Source: Clostridia bacterium (GTDB lineage: Bacteria > Bacillota > Clostridia > Oscillospirales > CAG-272). From it: DNA of 64,000 bases. Each line of letters opens with the position of its first letter. The first letter of the stretch is position 1. This document shows, one piece after another, positions 17,427-25,013 of the stretch. The notes under the pieces were generated by a model, which saw only the letters and a program-made list of their open reading frames with translations, was not told the origin of the DNA and did no database searches. The stretch covers positions 1 through 64,000 of the forward strand of contig JAFQEJ010000035.1 in NCBI GenBank assembly GCA_017399105.1. Reading direction: 5' to 3'. A program made the translations under genes and the position numbers.

Positions 17427-17666
17427 ATGTCAGATTTAAAACAAATCCTGTCCAACATCGCAAAGGCTATCGTTGACAATCCCGACGAGGTTGCAGTTCT
17501 GCAAACCGAGGAGGACGATGACACGGTCAACCTGGAGCTCCATGTCGCACCCGATGACATGGGCAAGGTAATCGGCAGACATGGCAAGATAGCCAAAGCT
17601 ATACGAATGGTCATGAAGGCAGCAGCGAACTCGGACAATAAAAAGGTTACGGTGGAGATTAAGTAA
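17427..17666 (+). CDS. khpA: KH-domain RNA-binding protein KhpA
   Basis: 79 residues, one KH domain with the GKVIGRHGKIAKAIR loop (GxxG as GRHG). KhpA forms an RNA-binding complex with KhpB/Jag that affects cell division and envelope genes in Gram-positives. CGGAGGATACT lies before the ATG. In many Bacillota rimM, trmD and rplS follow; here a strong terminator closes the operon instead. Confidence 0.95.
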   Translation: MSDLKQILSNIAKAIVDNPDEVAVLQTEEDDDTVNLELHVAPDDMGKVIGRHGKIAKAIRMVMKAAANSDNKKVTVEIK

Positions 17667-17690
17667 GCTCCCCGTCTCCCAAAAGAATAA

Positions 17691-17726
17691 ACAATCCGCA
17701 GATATAAAATCTGCGGATTGTTTTTG
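17691..17726 (+). terminator. Terminator of ffh operon
   Basis: AATCCGCAGAT-ataaa-ATCTGCGGATT (17693-17719) followed by GTTTTTGTTT. It sits between convergent genes, and its A-rich left flank could also let it act on the minus strand. Confidence 0.92.
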
Positions 17727-17739
17727 TTTATGCTTAAAT

Positions 17740-18522
17740 TCAAATTTTTACAAGCTCGCCGACCTTTGCTTCCTCAGAAATCTCAACGTTGTCGCTGTAT
17801 TCGAGAATGGCGATCTCACAGCCGGGAGCAATAACGGCGGTTTTGCATCTGACGCGGTTGGCGCGAACATGGGCGAGCTTGGCGTCATCGGCTTCGATGA
17901 GGTTTGTGGTAAGCATGCCGCTTGTGCTCTTTTTGAAGAAAAAGTGCCCCTTCCCCTTGATGCTGATATCCACATCGACGATGATGCTGCCGCAGCCAAT
18001 GGAATCGACGAAGCATTCGCGGCTGTTCTGATTCAGCGTGATCTCGATGCTGCCGCCATTGAGCATGCCCTTGACGTCGGGATTGCAGACGCGAATCTCC
18101 TCAGCCTCGCAGTCACCGCCTACATTCAGTGAGCCATCACAAAACAGTTTCTCGGCATGGACGCTCTTTCCCACATGAACCGAGCCTGCGGTACGAACCT
18201 CTATCTTGCTGTTGATATTGCCTCCGATATGGCAGGAGCCCGCAGTTCTTAAGCTGTCGGCGGTAAGGTCGCCGTCTACATGACAGGAGCCGGAGGTATT
18301 CATCAATACTGTCTCCACATTACCACTGATGTGACAGGAGCCTGCAGTCTTGATCTCACCGGCACATTTTATGGATGCATCGGCATGACAGGAGCCCGCG
18401 GTGTGCATGGAATCACATGTAATATCGCCCACCACGCGGCAGGAGCCCGCAGTACGGATATTGCCGTAATCACCGGCCACAACTGTGCCGCTGCCGGCTG
18501 TTCTAATATCAATTTTACTCAT
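17740..18522 (-). CDS. TAGSCH-repeat beta-solenoid protein (YhbE/F, bactofilin-like)
   Basis: 260 residues, no signal peptide. The first 150 residues are short repeats of about 12-20 residues built round [RHK]TAGSCH and variants (TAGSGT, TSGSCH, TAGSVH), as expected for a stacked beta-helix; the last 110 residues vary more. In Bacillus the yhbD gene is followed by bactofilin-like YhbE and YhbF, so the context of a YhbD-like gene 14 nt upstream supports a polymer-forming cytoskeletal or scaffold role. The many repeated Cys and His residues are unusual for bactofilins and could bind metal; that is a guess. Translated from the operon promoter at 19211. Confidence 0.7.
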   Translation of the reverse strand: MSKIDIRTAGSGTVVAGDYGNIRTAGSCRVVGDITCDSMHTAGSCHADASIKCAGEIKTAGSCHISGNVETVLMNTSGSCHVDGDLTADSLRTAGSCHIGGNINSKIEVRTAGSVHVGKSVHAEKLFCDGSLNVGGDCEAEEIRVCNPDVKGMLNGGSIEITLNQNSRECFVDSIGCGSIIVDVDISIKGKGHFFFKKSTSGMLTTNLIEADDAKLAHVRANRVRCKTAVIAPGCEIAILEYSDNVEISEEAKVGELVKI

Positions 18523-18536
18523 TGTTTATTACCCCT

Positions 18537-19157
18537 TTATCGTAGTTTCTCGTTCAGATTGTTGATCATTTCGCTGAGATGATACTGCTCTGCCTCACAG
18601 CCCTCGGAAAATACCAGTCTGCATTCCAGAGCACTTCCCTGTCCCGATTTCGGAAAGCTGCCGGCGCAGAAGGAAATAGCAGTGCCGTTTTTTTGAATTA
18701 TATACAGTGATGCTTCCCCCTCGTTTTCGGTCATAAAATCGGCAGCGCATTGGGCGGCATGATAGTCTCCGCAGGCTGCATAAACGGCAAGCTCCAGCAG
18801 ACTGTGCCATCTGTAGGGCGGTGCTTTTCCCGAAGCGGCAGCAAAAGCTTCAAGCTGATTCTCATCTGCGATACCGCGCAGAATGATTTCATCTTTTTCT
18901 GTCGCTGCTGCTGATTTTTGCGGAACAAAACTCTCCGCAATTTCGTCAAGTGACATGGTATCCTTTAAACGCATGATTGTCTGTACCCGCTCAATCACGC
19001 GATCCCTCGGAAGAAAGGTTTCCTGTCCCGTGACGGTAGATTTATGGATAAACCAGGCGTCCGGAATCAGATTCTTTCGTTTCCAACGATAGAGCGCGCC
19101 GTATGAAATCCCGAACATATCGAGCAGCTCTTTTTTCGTCATCAATTCTTCGCTCAT
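18537..19157 (-). CDS. YhbD-like (DUF4004) MerR-type regulator
   Basis: 206 residues. The N-terminus is a MerR-like helix-turn-helix: TKKELLDMFGISYGALYRWK then RKNLIPDAWFIHKST, with DRVIERVQTIMRLKDTMSL. The C-terminal 100 residues form a separate domain of unknown role. This fits the YhbD/DUF4004 family. It lies directly before the TAGSCH-repeat gene, under a promoter overlapped by a long palindrome at 19187-19231, so self-regulation is likely. Confidence 0.75.
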   Translation of the reverse strand: MSEELMTKKELLDMFGISYGALYRWKRKNLIPDAWFIHKSTVTGQETFLPRDRVIERVQTIMRLKDTMSLDEIAESFVPQKSAAATEKDEIILRGIADENQLEAFAAASGKAPPYRWHSLLELAVYAACGDYHAAQCAADFMTENEGEASLYIIQKNGTAISFCAGSFPKSGQGSALECRLVFSEGCEAEQYHLSEMINNLNEKLR

Positions 19158-19186
19158 TTTGCCTCCTTATTTCGCAGCATGATAGC

Positions 19187-19239
19187 GTAACAATGTTATG
19201 CTGTAGTAACAGTATAGCATAACATTGTTACGTTGTCAA
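19187..19239 (-). promoter_or_regulatory. Promoter with 16-bp inverted-repeat operator for YhbD operon
   Basis: Minus strand TTGACA (19234-19239), 17 nt, TATACT (19211-19216). GTAACAATGTTATGCT (19187-19202) and AGCATAACATTGTTAC (19216-19231) are perfect inverted copies; one fills the spacer, the other lies just past the -10. Each arm holds its own short palindrome TAACA-n-TGTTA, so two regulator dimers could bind. This layout suits repression, or MerR-like control, by the first gene of the operon. Confidence 0.85.
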
Positions 19240-19386
19240 GAGGCTGATCACATTTTTTCTTATTTTTTGTACTTAAATTAAACCGATATCTATTATCAAG
19301 AATGTCAGCTTCCTCTCTTCATCTTTTTGTACAAAATTCATCATTGATTTTTTACATCCTCTCTCTCGTCTTTTCGCCGATATCAC

Positions 19387-19415
19387 TTTACATATTACTA
19401 TATTTGTGGTAGAAT
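19387..19415 (+). promoter_or_regulatory. Probable promoter of SLH/transglutaminase gene
   Basis: TTTACA (19387-19392), 17 nt, TAGAAT (19410-19415), leaving a leader of about 85 nt. The stretch between 19240 and 19386 is AT-rich and shows nothing else clear. Confidence 0.6.
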
Positions 19416-19504
19416 TAATTTAGTGTGCAAATGTATTAAGTCCTCTCGGTTTTGACTGCTGCATGATATGCATCTTCCACCTGCAACACTGCGGAGTTTA
19501 TATA

Positions 19505-20923
19505 ATGAAAAAATTCGCCAAAGCACTCGTTCTTTTTCTGTTTGTTTCCCTTGCCGTCGGACTGCTGACCATCGAATCCTTTGCCGCCGAATATCAGTCA
19601 ATATTCAGCGATACCATCAATGAAGCATGGTATTATGAGGAAATTCTCTTTCTCACGCGCCGCCGCGTGGTCAACGGCTACCCGGACGGAAGCTTCCGTC
19701 CCGATGCGGATATCACAACAGCGGAATTCACCAAGCTGATTGTGCTGGCACTCGACAGGGATATTCCGGAAAATATATCCTTTATTCCCCGCGAGAACTA
19801 CGCTTCACACTGGGCTGCTGAGTATATCGACAGAGCGCTCCAGTTGGGCGTTCTTGATCCTGTCGCTGTCGCCGATCAAGGCTTCAATCCCGACAGCCCC
19901 ATCAAGCGTATCGACACCATCCGCATGGTTGTACGCGCATTGGAGCTGGAGCTGGTTCTCCTTCCCGAAAATCCCTTCACCGACACCGATGATATCTACG
20001 CCAACACCGCTTATAACGAATATCTGCTTGAAGGTTACGCCACTGTGGGCGGCGAGCGTATCTGCAAGGGCGAGGAGACCACATCTCGCGCTGAAGCCTG
20101 CTCCTTTGTGGTGCGTGCCATCTCCTACATGAACAATCCTACGCTCTTCCGCACCAATCAGATTTTAAGCAACGCAGATGAGCAAAAACTGAACACTGAA
20201 TTCGAGCTGATCGATCTTTTTACCGCGATCAACAAGAATATGATCACCCGCATCACCTTCCGCTCGGATCTGCCTATCAGTACCCTCGCCGAATATTACC
20301 GCAGAGCGAATGCCATGTTCCCCCAGTATTTTTATGGCAGCTACATTAATCTGTACTACAGCACTTATTACGATTACTACATCATAAATCTGGAATACAC
20401 AAGGGCGGATGAGGAGATTTTCATTTTCAAAAACGACACCGATATCATGGTCAATCGTATTGTTGAGGGAATTATCTCGCCTGAGATGACCGACCACGAA
20501 AAACTGCGCGCCATTCACGATTACATTATTCTCACCTGCGCCTACGATTACGAAAATTATCTCGCCGCCACCATCCCCGAGGAATCCTATCTCGCCTATG
20601 GTGCGCTGATCGATCATGTGGCGGTTTGTCAGGGGTATTCTGCTGCCTTCAATCTGCTCTGCCGCAAGGCAGGAATCAAATCCTTGACGCTGGCAGGCCG
20701 CACGTCCGGTGTCGATTATAACAATCACGCATGGAATATGGTGATGCTCGACGGTGAAATCTACTTCATCGATGTGACCTCTGACGATCCCGTTCCCGAT
20801 AAGGAAGGCATGATCAGCCTCACCCACTTTCTGCAGACACCCGAAGCCTTCCGTGAGCTTGGCTTTTCCTGGGATGATCAGAATGTACAAAGCTGCTACT
20901 TCGGACTGCTCCGAAAAGAATAA
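19505..20923 (+). CDS. Secreted SLH-domain protein with transglutaminase-like domain
   Basis: 472 residues. A signal peptide (MKKFAKALVLFLFVSLAVG, cut near SFAA-EY) is followed by three S-layer homology repeats in residues 30-215 (for example GYPDGSFRPDADITTAEFTK), which anchor to the cell wall. The C-terminal domain has the Cys-His-Asp series of the transglutaminase/protease fold: HVAVCQGYSAAFN, NNHAWNMV and YFIDVTSDD. Such proteins act as surface peptidases or cross-linkers; the substrate is unknown. The ATG at 19505 was chosen for the signal peptide and GGAG upstream. Single gene with a terminator at 20950. Confidence 0.88.
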   Translation: MKKFAKALVLFLFVSLAVGLLTIESFAAEYQSIFSDTINEAWYYEEILFLTRRRVVNGYPDGSFRPDADITTAEFTKLIVLALDRDIPENISFIPRENYASHWAAEYIDRALQLGVLDPVAVADQGFNPDSPIKRIDTIRMVVRALELELVLLPENPFTDTDDIYANTAYNEYLLEGYATVGGERICKGEETTSRAEACSFVVRAISYMNNPTLFRTNQILSNADEQKLNTEFELIDLFTAINKNMITRITFRSDLPISTLAEYYRRANAMFPQYFYGSYINLYYSTYYDYYIINLEYTRADEEIFIFKNDTDIMVNRIVEGIISPEMTDHEKLRAIHDYIILTCAYDYENYLAATIPEESYLAYGALIDHVAVCQGYSAAFNLLCRKAGIKSLTLAGRTSGVDYNNHAWNMVMLDGEIYFIDVTSDDPVPDKEGMISLTHFLQTPEAFRELGFSWDDQNVQSCYFGLLRKE

Positions 20924-20949
20924 CAGCATCCCGCAAAATCAAAATTTTA

Positions 20950-20989
20950 GGGACTGACGCATATCATCAATATGCATCAGTCCCTTTTT
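20950..20989. terminator. Bidirectional terminator
   Basis: GGGACTGACGCATAT (20950-20964) pairs with ATATGCATCAGTCCC (20970-20984) with one mismatch; TTTTT follows on plus, and an A/T-rich flank lies on the other side. It separates the SLH gene from the converging two-component operon. Confidence 0.85.
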
Positions 20990-20993
20990 CAAC

Positions 20994-21287
20994 TTATTCT
21001 TCTGTCAGCGCGTTCTGAACAACATAATCCGCACCGTTTCCGTCGGGAGCTTCATTTTCATCTTTGCTGAAGGAATAGAGCAATGCCGTCACGAAAATCA
21101 CGAGGCAAATTGCGCCGATAATAGCAATGGCGAGACCAAAGCGAATTCCCGCGCGCTTATCGGCACGTTTGCGCTTTTCTTCCAGCGTACGCTTGTATTC
21201 ATCGTAGCGCCAGCGATAATGGACACCGCCGTAGGTAGGATCCTGCTTGTGGTCCGAATCTTTATCATGCTTATTCACGCGCTTCAC
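20994..21287 (-). CDS. Small single-pass membrane protein after histidine kinase
   Basis: 97 residues. A charged cytosolic N-terminus (HYRWRYDEYKRTLEEKRKR) leads to one membrane helix (FGLAIAIIGAICLVIFVTAL, about 51-73) and a short acidic outer tail. Its start overlaps the kinase stop by 4 nt, so it is translationally coupled. In related Clostridia the gene in this place is often an HtrA-like serine protease whose N-terminus also has a YRWxYxxY segment and one helix; this protein may be the anchor part without the protease. That comparison is from memory and is not tested. Confidence 0.65.
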   Translation of the reverse strand: MKRVNKHDKDSDHKQDPTYGGVHYRWRYDEYKRTLEEKRKRADKRAGIRFGLAIAIIGAICLVIFVTALLYSFSKDENEAPDGNGADYVVQNALTEE

Positions 21288-22774
21288 TCACTTTCCTCTG
21301 TGGATTTAATGGGCTTGACAGCTCCCTCGTGGGCACTCTGCAGAGTGAACACAAACTCGCAGTATTCACCATAGACAGAACGCACCCAGATTTCTTCATC
21401 ATGAGCATCGATGATGGTCTTTGCGATGTAGAGACCCAGACCGACGCCTGTCTTGTCGAGCCCGCGGCTTCTGTCGCTCTTGTAAAATCGATCGAAGACG
21501 AAGGGGAGATCCGCTTCGGGAATACCCTGTCCCTCGTTGTAGACCGAAATGAAGGTCTTCTTGTCCTTGTTGATCAGCGAGATGCGGTATTTGCCTCCCT
21601 CAAAGGAGAATTTCACCGCGTTGTCGCAGATGTTATAGAGAATTTGATAAATGGCATCGCGATCGGCGTAAACCAGCATCTTATCTTCTTCGCAGTCGAA
21701 TTCCACATCCAGCTTTTTCTCATCGATCTTCTGCTCAAAGGAGATCAGAATGAGACGAGCCATTTCGGAAATATCGAAGACCGTCTTATTGAACTTGCGG
21801 TCGCCTGCCTGAATGCGAGAGATATCAAGCAGCGATGATACCAGTCTCGACAGTCTGCGCACCTCGGTGGCAATGAGTCCCAGATAGTAGGAATGCTTCT
21901 CGGGAGGAATGGCACCGTCGAGGATGCCGTCGATGAAGCCTGCTATGGTTGTCATCGGAGTACGCAGATCATGAGAGACATTGGCAAGGAAGGTGCGGCG
22001 CATATCCTCGAAGCTTGCCAGATTGGTAGCCATATTATTGAATGCAACAGCCAGCTCGGCAACCTCGTCATGGCCTGTGACCGGCACGCGTACATCAAAC
22101 TTTCCGGCTGCGAAGGATTTTGCTGCGCGGCTCATCACCTTGATGGGAGCGATGATTTTCTCACTGATGAAGTAGACGGCAATCAACGCCGCAAGCAGCA
22201 CCCAGAGAGATGCCATGATAATGGTTTTGACCATCGTTTCAACAAAGATGCTCAGTCCCTGTGAGGAAGAGCAGGTGAAGAGTGCGCCCAAGATATTGCC
22301 GTCGGCATCCGATACAGGGCGTGCAAAGATGAGGTGATCATCCTCAAATGCGCCGTCCAGTGTACCGGTTCCTTCGTAATTATTGCCCGCATTAATGGTT
22401 TTCATAACCTCGGCAGGAATGGATCGCATAATATAGTTTGCCGGCGCATCCTCATCGGTAGCGAGGACATTGCCGTAGGTATCGGTGACAAAGAGCACCA
22501 CATCTTCGGTATAGCGTGAAAGCATGGTCAGGCTTTTCTTGACCGTCCTGCCATAGGACTGCATATATTCTTCGAAGTTTTCATCGCCAGAGTAGAAGTA
22601 GTCCTCGGTAAGCAGATAAGTGCCGGTTTCCGAAATGTGCCCCACCATTGTCTTCTGCGACTGCATGGAGTAGTTTGTCACCATGGTGCTGATAATCGCC
22701 GCCAGTACGGTAAAGCTGACAACGATGATCAGCATAAAGGCGGTGATGTATTTGGTGAATAGACTTTTGAACAT
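21284..22774 (-). CDS. Sensor histidine kinase
   Basis: 496 residues. Two membrane helices (about 10-32 and 183-207) enclose a 150-residue extracellular sensor region. HAMP, HisKA with FLANVSHDLRTPMT (phospho-accepting His) and an ATPase domain follow, with NICDNAVKFS (N box), VYNEGQGIPE and FDRFYKSDRSRG and GLGLYIAK. Partner of the response regulator 61 nt upstream in the operon. The architecture is like PhoR/ResE-type kinases; the signal is unknown. Confidence 0.93.
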   Translation of the reverse strand: MFKSLFTKYITAFMLIIVVSFTVLAAIISTMVTNYSMQSQKTMVGHISETGTYLLTEDYFYSGDENFEEYMQSYGRTVKKSLTMLSRYTEDVVLFVTDTYGNVLATDEDAPANYIMRSIPAEVMKTINAGNNYEGTGTLDGAFEDDHLIFARPVSDADGNILGALFTCSSSQGLSIFVETMVKTIIMASLWVLLAALIAVYFISEKIIAPIKVMSRAAKSFAAGKFDVRVPVTGHDEVAELAVAFNNMATNLASFEDMRRTFLANVSHDLRTPMTTIAGFIDGILDGAIPPEKHSYYLGLIATEVRRLSRLVSSLLDISRIQAGDRKFNKTVFDISEMARLILISFEQKIDEKKLDVEFDCEEDKMLVYADRDAIYQILYNICDNAVKFSFEGGKYRISLINKDKKTFISVYNEGQGIPEADLPFVFDRFYKSDRSRGLDKTGVGLGLYIAKTIIDAHDEEIWVRSVYGEYCEFVFTLQSAHEGAVKPIKSTEESE

Positions 22775-22835
22775 ATCGAATATAAACTCCGGTAGGAAGA
22801 ATCACGGTGAATGTGCTTCTGCCCATACCGCAAAA

Positions 22836-23525
22836 TTACTGAAGCAGCTCGAATTTATAGCCTACGCCCCAGACCGTCTTGAGCACCCACTTATCCGAAA
22901 CGCCCTCAAGCTTTTCGCGCAGACGCTTGACATGAACGTCAACGGTACGCGAGTCGCCCAGGTAATCGAAGCCCCAGACCTTGTCAAGAAGCTGATCGCG
23001 TGTGAAAACGCGGTTGTAGTTGGACATGAGGAAGTAGAGCAGCTCCAGTTCTTTCGGGGGGATATCCACTGTCTTGCCCTTGAGCTTCAGCTCATACTTT
23101 TCGTGGCTGATCTCAATGTTATCAAATTTGATGACCTCGTCATCGTTCTGGTTGTCGTGAGAATTGTAGCGTCTGAGGACAGCCTTCACGCGGGCGGACA
23201 GCTCCTTCATATCGAAAGGCTTAACCATGAAGTCGTCAGCACCCAGCTCAAGACCGAGTACCTTGTCAAAGACCTCGCCTTTTGCGGTGATCATGATGAC
23301 CGGTTTTGACGAGATTTCGCGGATCTCGCGGCAGACCTGCCATCCGTCTTTCTTGGGGAGCATGATATCGAGGAGCACCAGATCGGGCTCATACATCTTA
23401 AAGAAGCTGATACCGTCGGCACCGTCGTTTGCACACTTGATCTCATAGCCTTCGTTTTCCAGATAAAGTCTCAGCATTTCACAAATGTTGACATCATCGT
23501 CAACAACAAGAATTTTGGTTCCCAT
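22836..23525 (-). CDS. OmpR-family response regulator
   Basis: 229 residues. Receiver domain with the acidic pocket at 9-11, phospho-acceptor D53 (LVLLDIMLPKKDG), ITAK and VKPFD (invariant Lys); C-terminal winged helix with LLYFLMSNYNRVFTRDQLLD and SRTVDVHVKRLREKLE. PhoB/WalR-like by overall pattern. CAGGAGGATTCTT precedes the ATG. First gene of the regulator-kinase-membrane protein operon. Confidence 0.95.
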   Translation of the reverse strand: MGTKILVVDDDVNICEMLRLYLENEGYEIKCANDGADGISFFKMYEPDLVLLDIMLPKKDGWQVCREIREISSKPVIMITAKGEVFDKVLGLELGADDFMVKPFDMKELSARVKAVLRRYNSHDNQNDDEVIKFDNIEISHEKYELKLKGKTVDIPPKELELLYFLMSNYNRVFTRDQLLDKVWGFDYLGDSRTVDVHVKRLREKLEGVSDKWVLKTVWGVGYKFELLQ

Positions 23526-23581
23526 AAGAATCCTCCTGTATGATTAATTGTTAAGATTGTTATTTTTTTGTCTATATTCAT

Positions 23582-23610
23582 TATATACCATTTGACGTTT
23601 AATATGTTAA
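23582..23610 (-). promoter_or_regulatory. Promoter of two-component operon
   Basis: Minus strand TTAACA (23605-23610), 17 nt, TATATA (23582-23587), with an overlapping TATAAT at 23580-23585. Leader about 55 nt. Confidence 0.55.
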
Positions 23611-23698
23611 TCCGCTGTGAATACACTTGATATTTTTCTTGAATTTTATAAACATTCCGAGAAAATTAATAATTTACATGATTTTTCTCCCTCTGCCC

Positions 23699-23727
23699 TT
23701 GATTTAAGTGAAAAGATGCGATATAAT
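23699..23727 (+). promoter_or_regulatory. SigA-type promoter of ychF
   Basis: TTGATT (23699-23704), 17 nt, TATAAT (23722-23727), 40 nt before the ychF start. Confidence 0.7.
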
Positions 23728-23767
23728 ATTATGGATAATGCAGACTCTGAAAGGAATGAACTGATAT

Positions 23768-24862
23768 ATGAAACTCGGTATCGTAGGTCTCCCCAACGTG
23801 GGTAAGAGCACGCTTTTTAACGCCATCACCAACGCGGGGGCTGAATCGGCTAACTATCCATTCTGCACCATCGACCCCAACGTGGGCGTGGTTGCTGTCC
23901 CCGACTCCCGTCTGGATGTGCTCGCCGAAATGTATAATCCCGAAAAATATACCCCTGCTGTCATTGAATTCGTTGACATCGCAGGTCTTGTCAAGGGCGC
24001 TTCTCAGGGTGAAGGTCTGGGCAACAAGTTTCTCTCCCACATCCGTGAGGTTGACGCCATCATCCATGTGGTGCGCTGCTTTGAGGATTCCAACATTGTC
24101 CATGTAGACGGCAGCATCGATCCTCTGCGCGACGTGGAGACCATTAACATGGAGCTGATTCTCTCGGATATGGAGATTCTCGAGCGAAGACTCGACCGTA
24201 CTAAGAAGCTGCTCAAGGGCGACAAGTCGCTGGAAAGCGAAGTTGCACTCATCGAGCGCGTCATTGCTGCTATGAACGAGGGAACCTCTGCACGCGCACT
24301 CGATTACACCGAGGATGAAGCTGCCATCATGGACGATATCCCGCTGATCAGCCGCAAAAAAATCATCTACGCCGCCAACATCAGCGAGGATGCGGTATCC
24401 GACGATCCCATGGACAACCCCTACTATGTAAAATTGAAGGAATACGCCGACGCAGAGGGCTCCGAAATTCTGCCCATCTGCGCCAGCATCGAAGCCGAAA
24501 TTGCCGAGCTGGATGATGAGGAGAAGGCAGTTTTCTTCGAGGATCTGGGCATCAAGGAAAGCGGTCTCGACCGTCTGATCAAGGCAAGCTACCGTCTGCT
24601 TGGTCTGATCAGCTACCTCACCGCAGGTCCCAAGGAAGTTCGAGCATGGACGATCACCGAGGGCACCAAGGCTCCTCAGGCAGCAGGCAAGATCCACTCC
24701 GACTTTGAACGCGGCTTCATCCGTGCTGAAATCATCGGCTTTGATGAGCTGATTGAGGTTGGCGGCATGACGCAAGCCAAAGAGAAGGGGCTTATCCGCA
24801 GCGAAGGCAAGGAATATGTCATCAAGGATGGCGATGTGGTGCTCTTCCGCTTCAACGTTTGA
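23768..24862 (+). CDS. ychF: Ribosome-binding ATPase YchF
   Basis: 364 residues, normal length. Obg-related P-loop protein that prefers ATP and binds ribosomes. Motifs: [17 protein letters not shown] (G1), [19 protein letters not shown] (G3), a coiled-coil insertion ([17 protein letters not shown]), and the TGS-like C-terminus with [20 protein letters not shown], ending [30 protein letters not shown] lies before the ATG. A single-gene unit. Confidence 0.97.
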   Translation: MKLGIVGLPNVGKSTLFNAITNAGAESANYPFCTIDPNVGVVAVPDSRLDVLAEMYNPEKYTPAVIEFVDIAGLVKGASQGEGLGNKFLSHIREVDAIIHVVRCFEDSNIVHVDGSIDPLRDVETINMELILSDMEILERRLDRTKKLLKGDKSLESEVALIERVIAAMNEGTSARALDYTEDEAAIMDDIPLISRKKIIYAANISEDAVSDDPMDNPYYVKLKEYADAEGSEILPICASIEAEIAELDDEEKAVFFEDLGIKESGLDRLIKASYRLLGLISYLTAGPKEVRAWTITEGTKAPQAAGKIHSDFERGFIRAEIIGFDELIEVGGMTQAKEKGLIRSEGKEYVIKDGDVVLFRFNV

Positions 24863-24882
24863 TTTACTTTGATATATTCGGT

Positions 24883-24919
24883 ATGGCGTGAGTGTTTTCT
24901 GGCATTCACGCCATTTTTT
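24883..24919 (+). terminator. Terminator of ychF
   Basis: ATGGCGTGA/TCACGCCAT stem followed by TTTTTTC; inner GTG and CAT extend the stem. Confidence 0.9.
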
Positions 24920-25013
24920 CAAATATTCTTCATGAATCGCCAACCTTTTTCCGCTATTCCCTGTCTTATTCATAGCAGCTGCAATAAATGCAATTTGAAA
25001 GGAACAGATGAGA

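Noticed and set aside
18131..18520. Regular DNA repeats that look at first like a CRISPR array
   Set aside because: They are in-frame codons for TAGSCH protein repeats, with units too short and too variable for CRISPR repeats and spacers.
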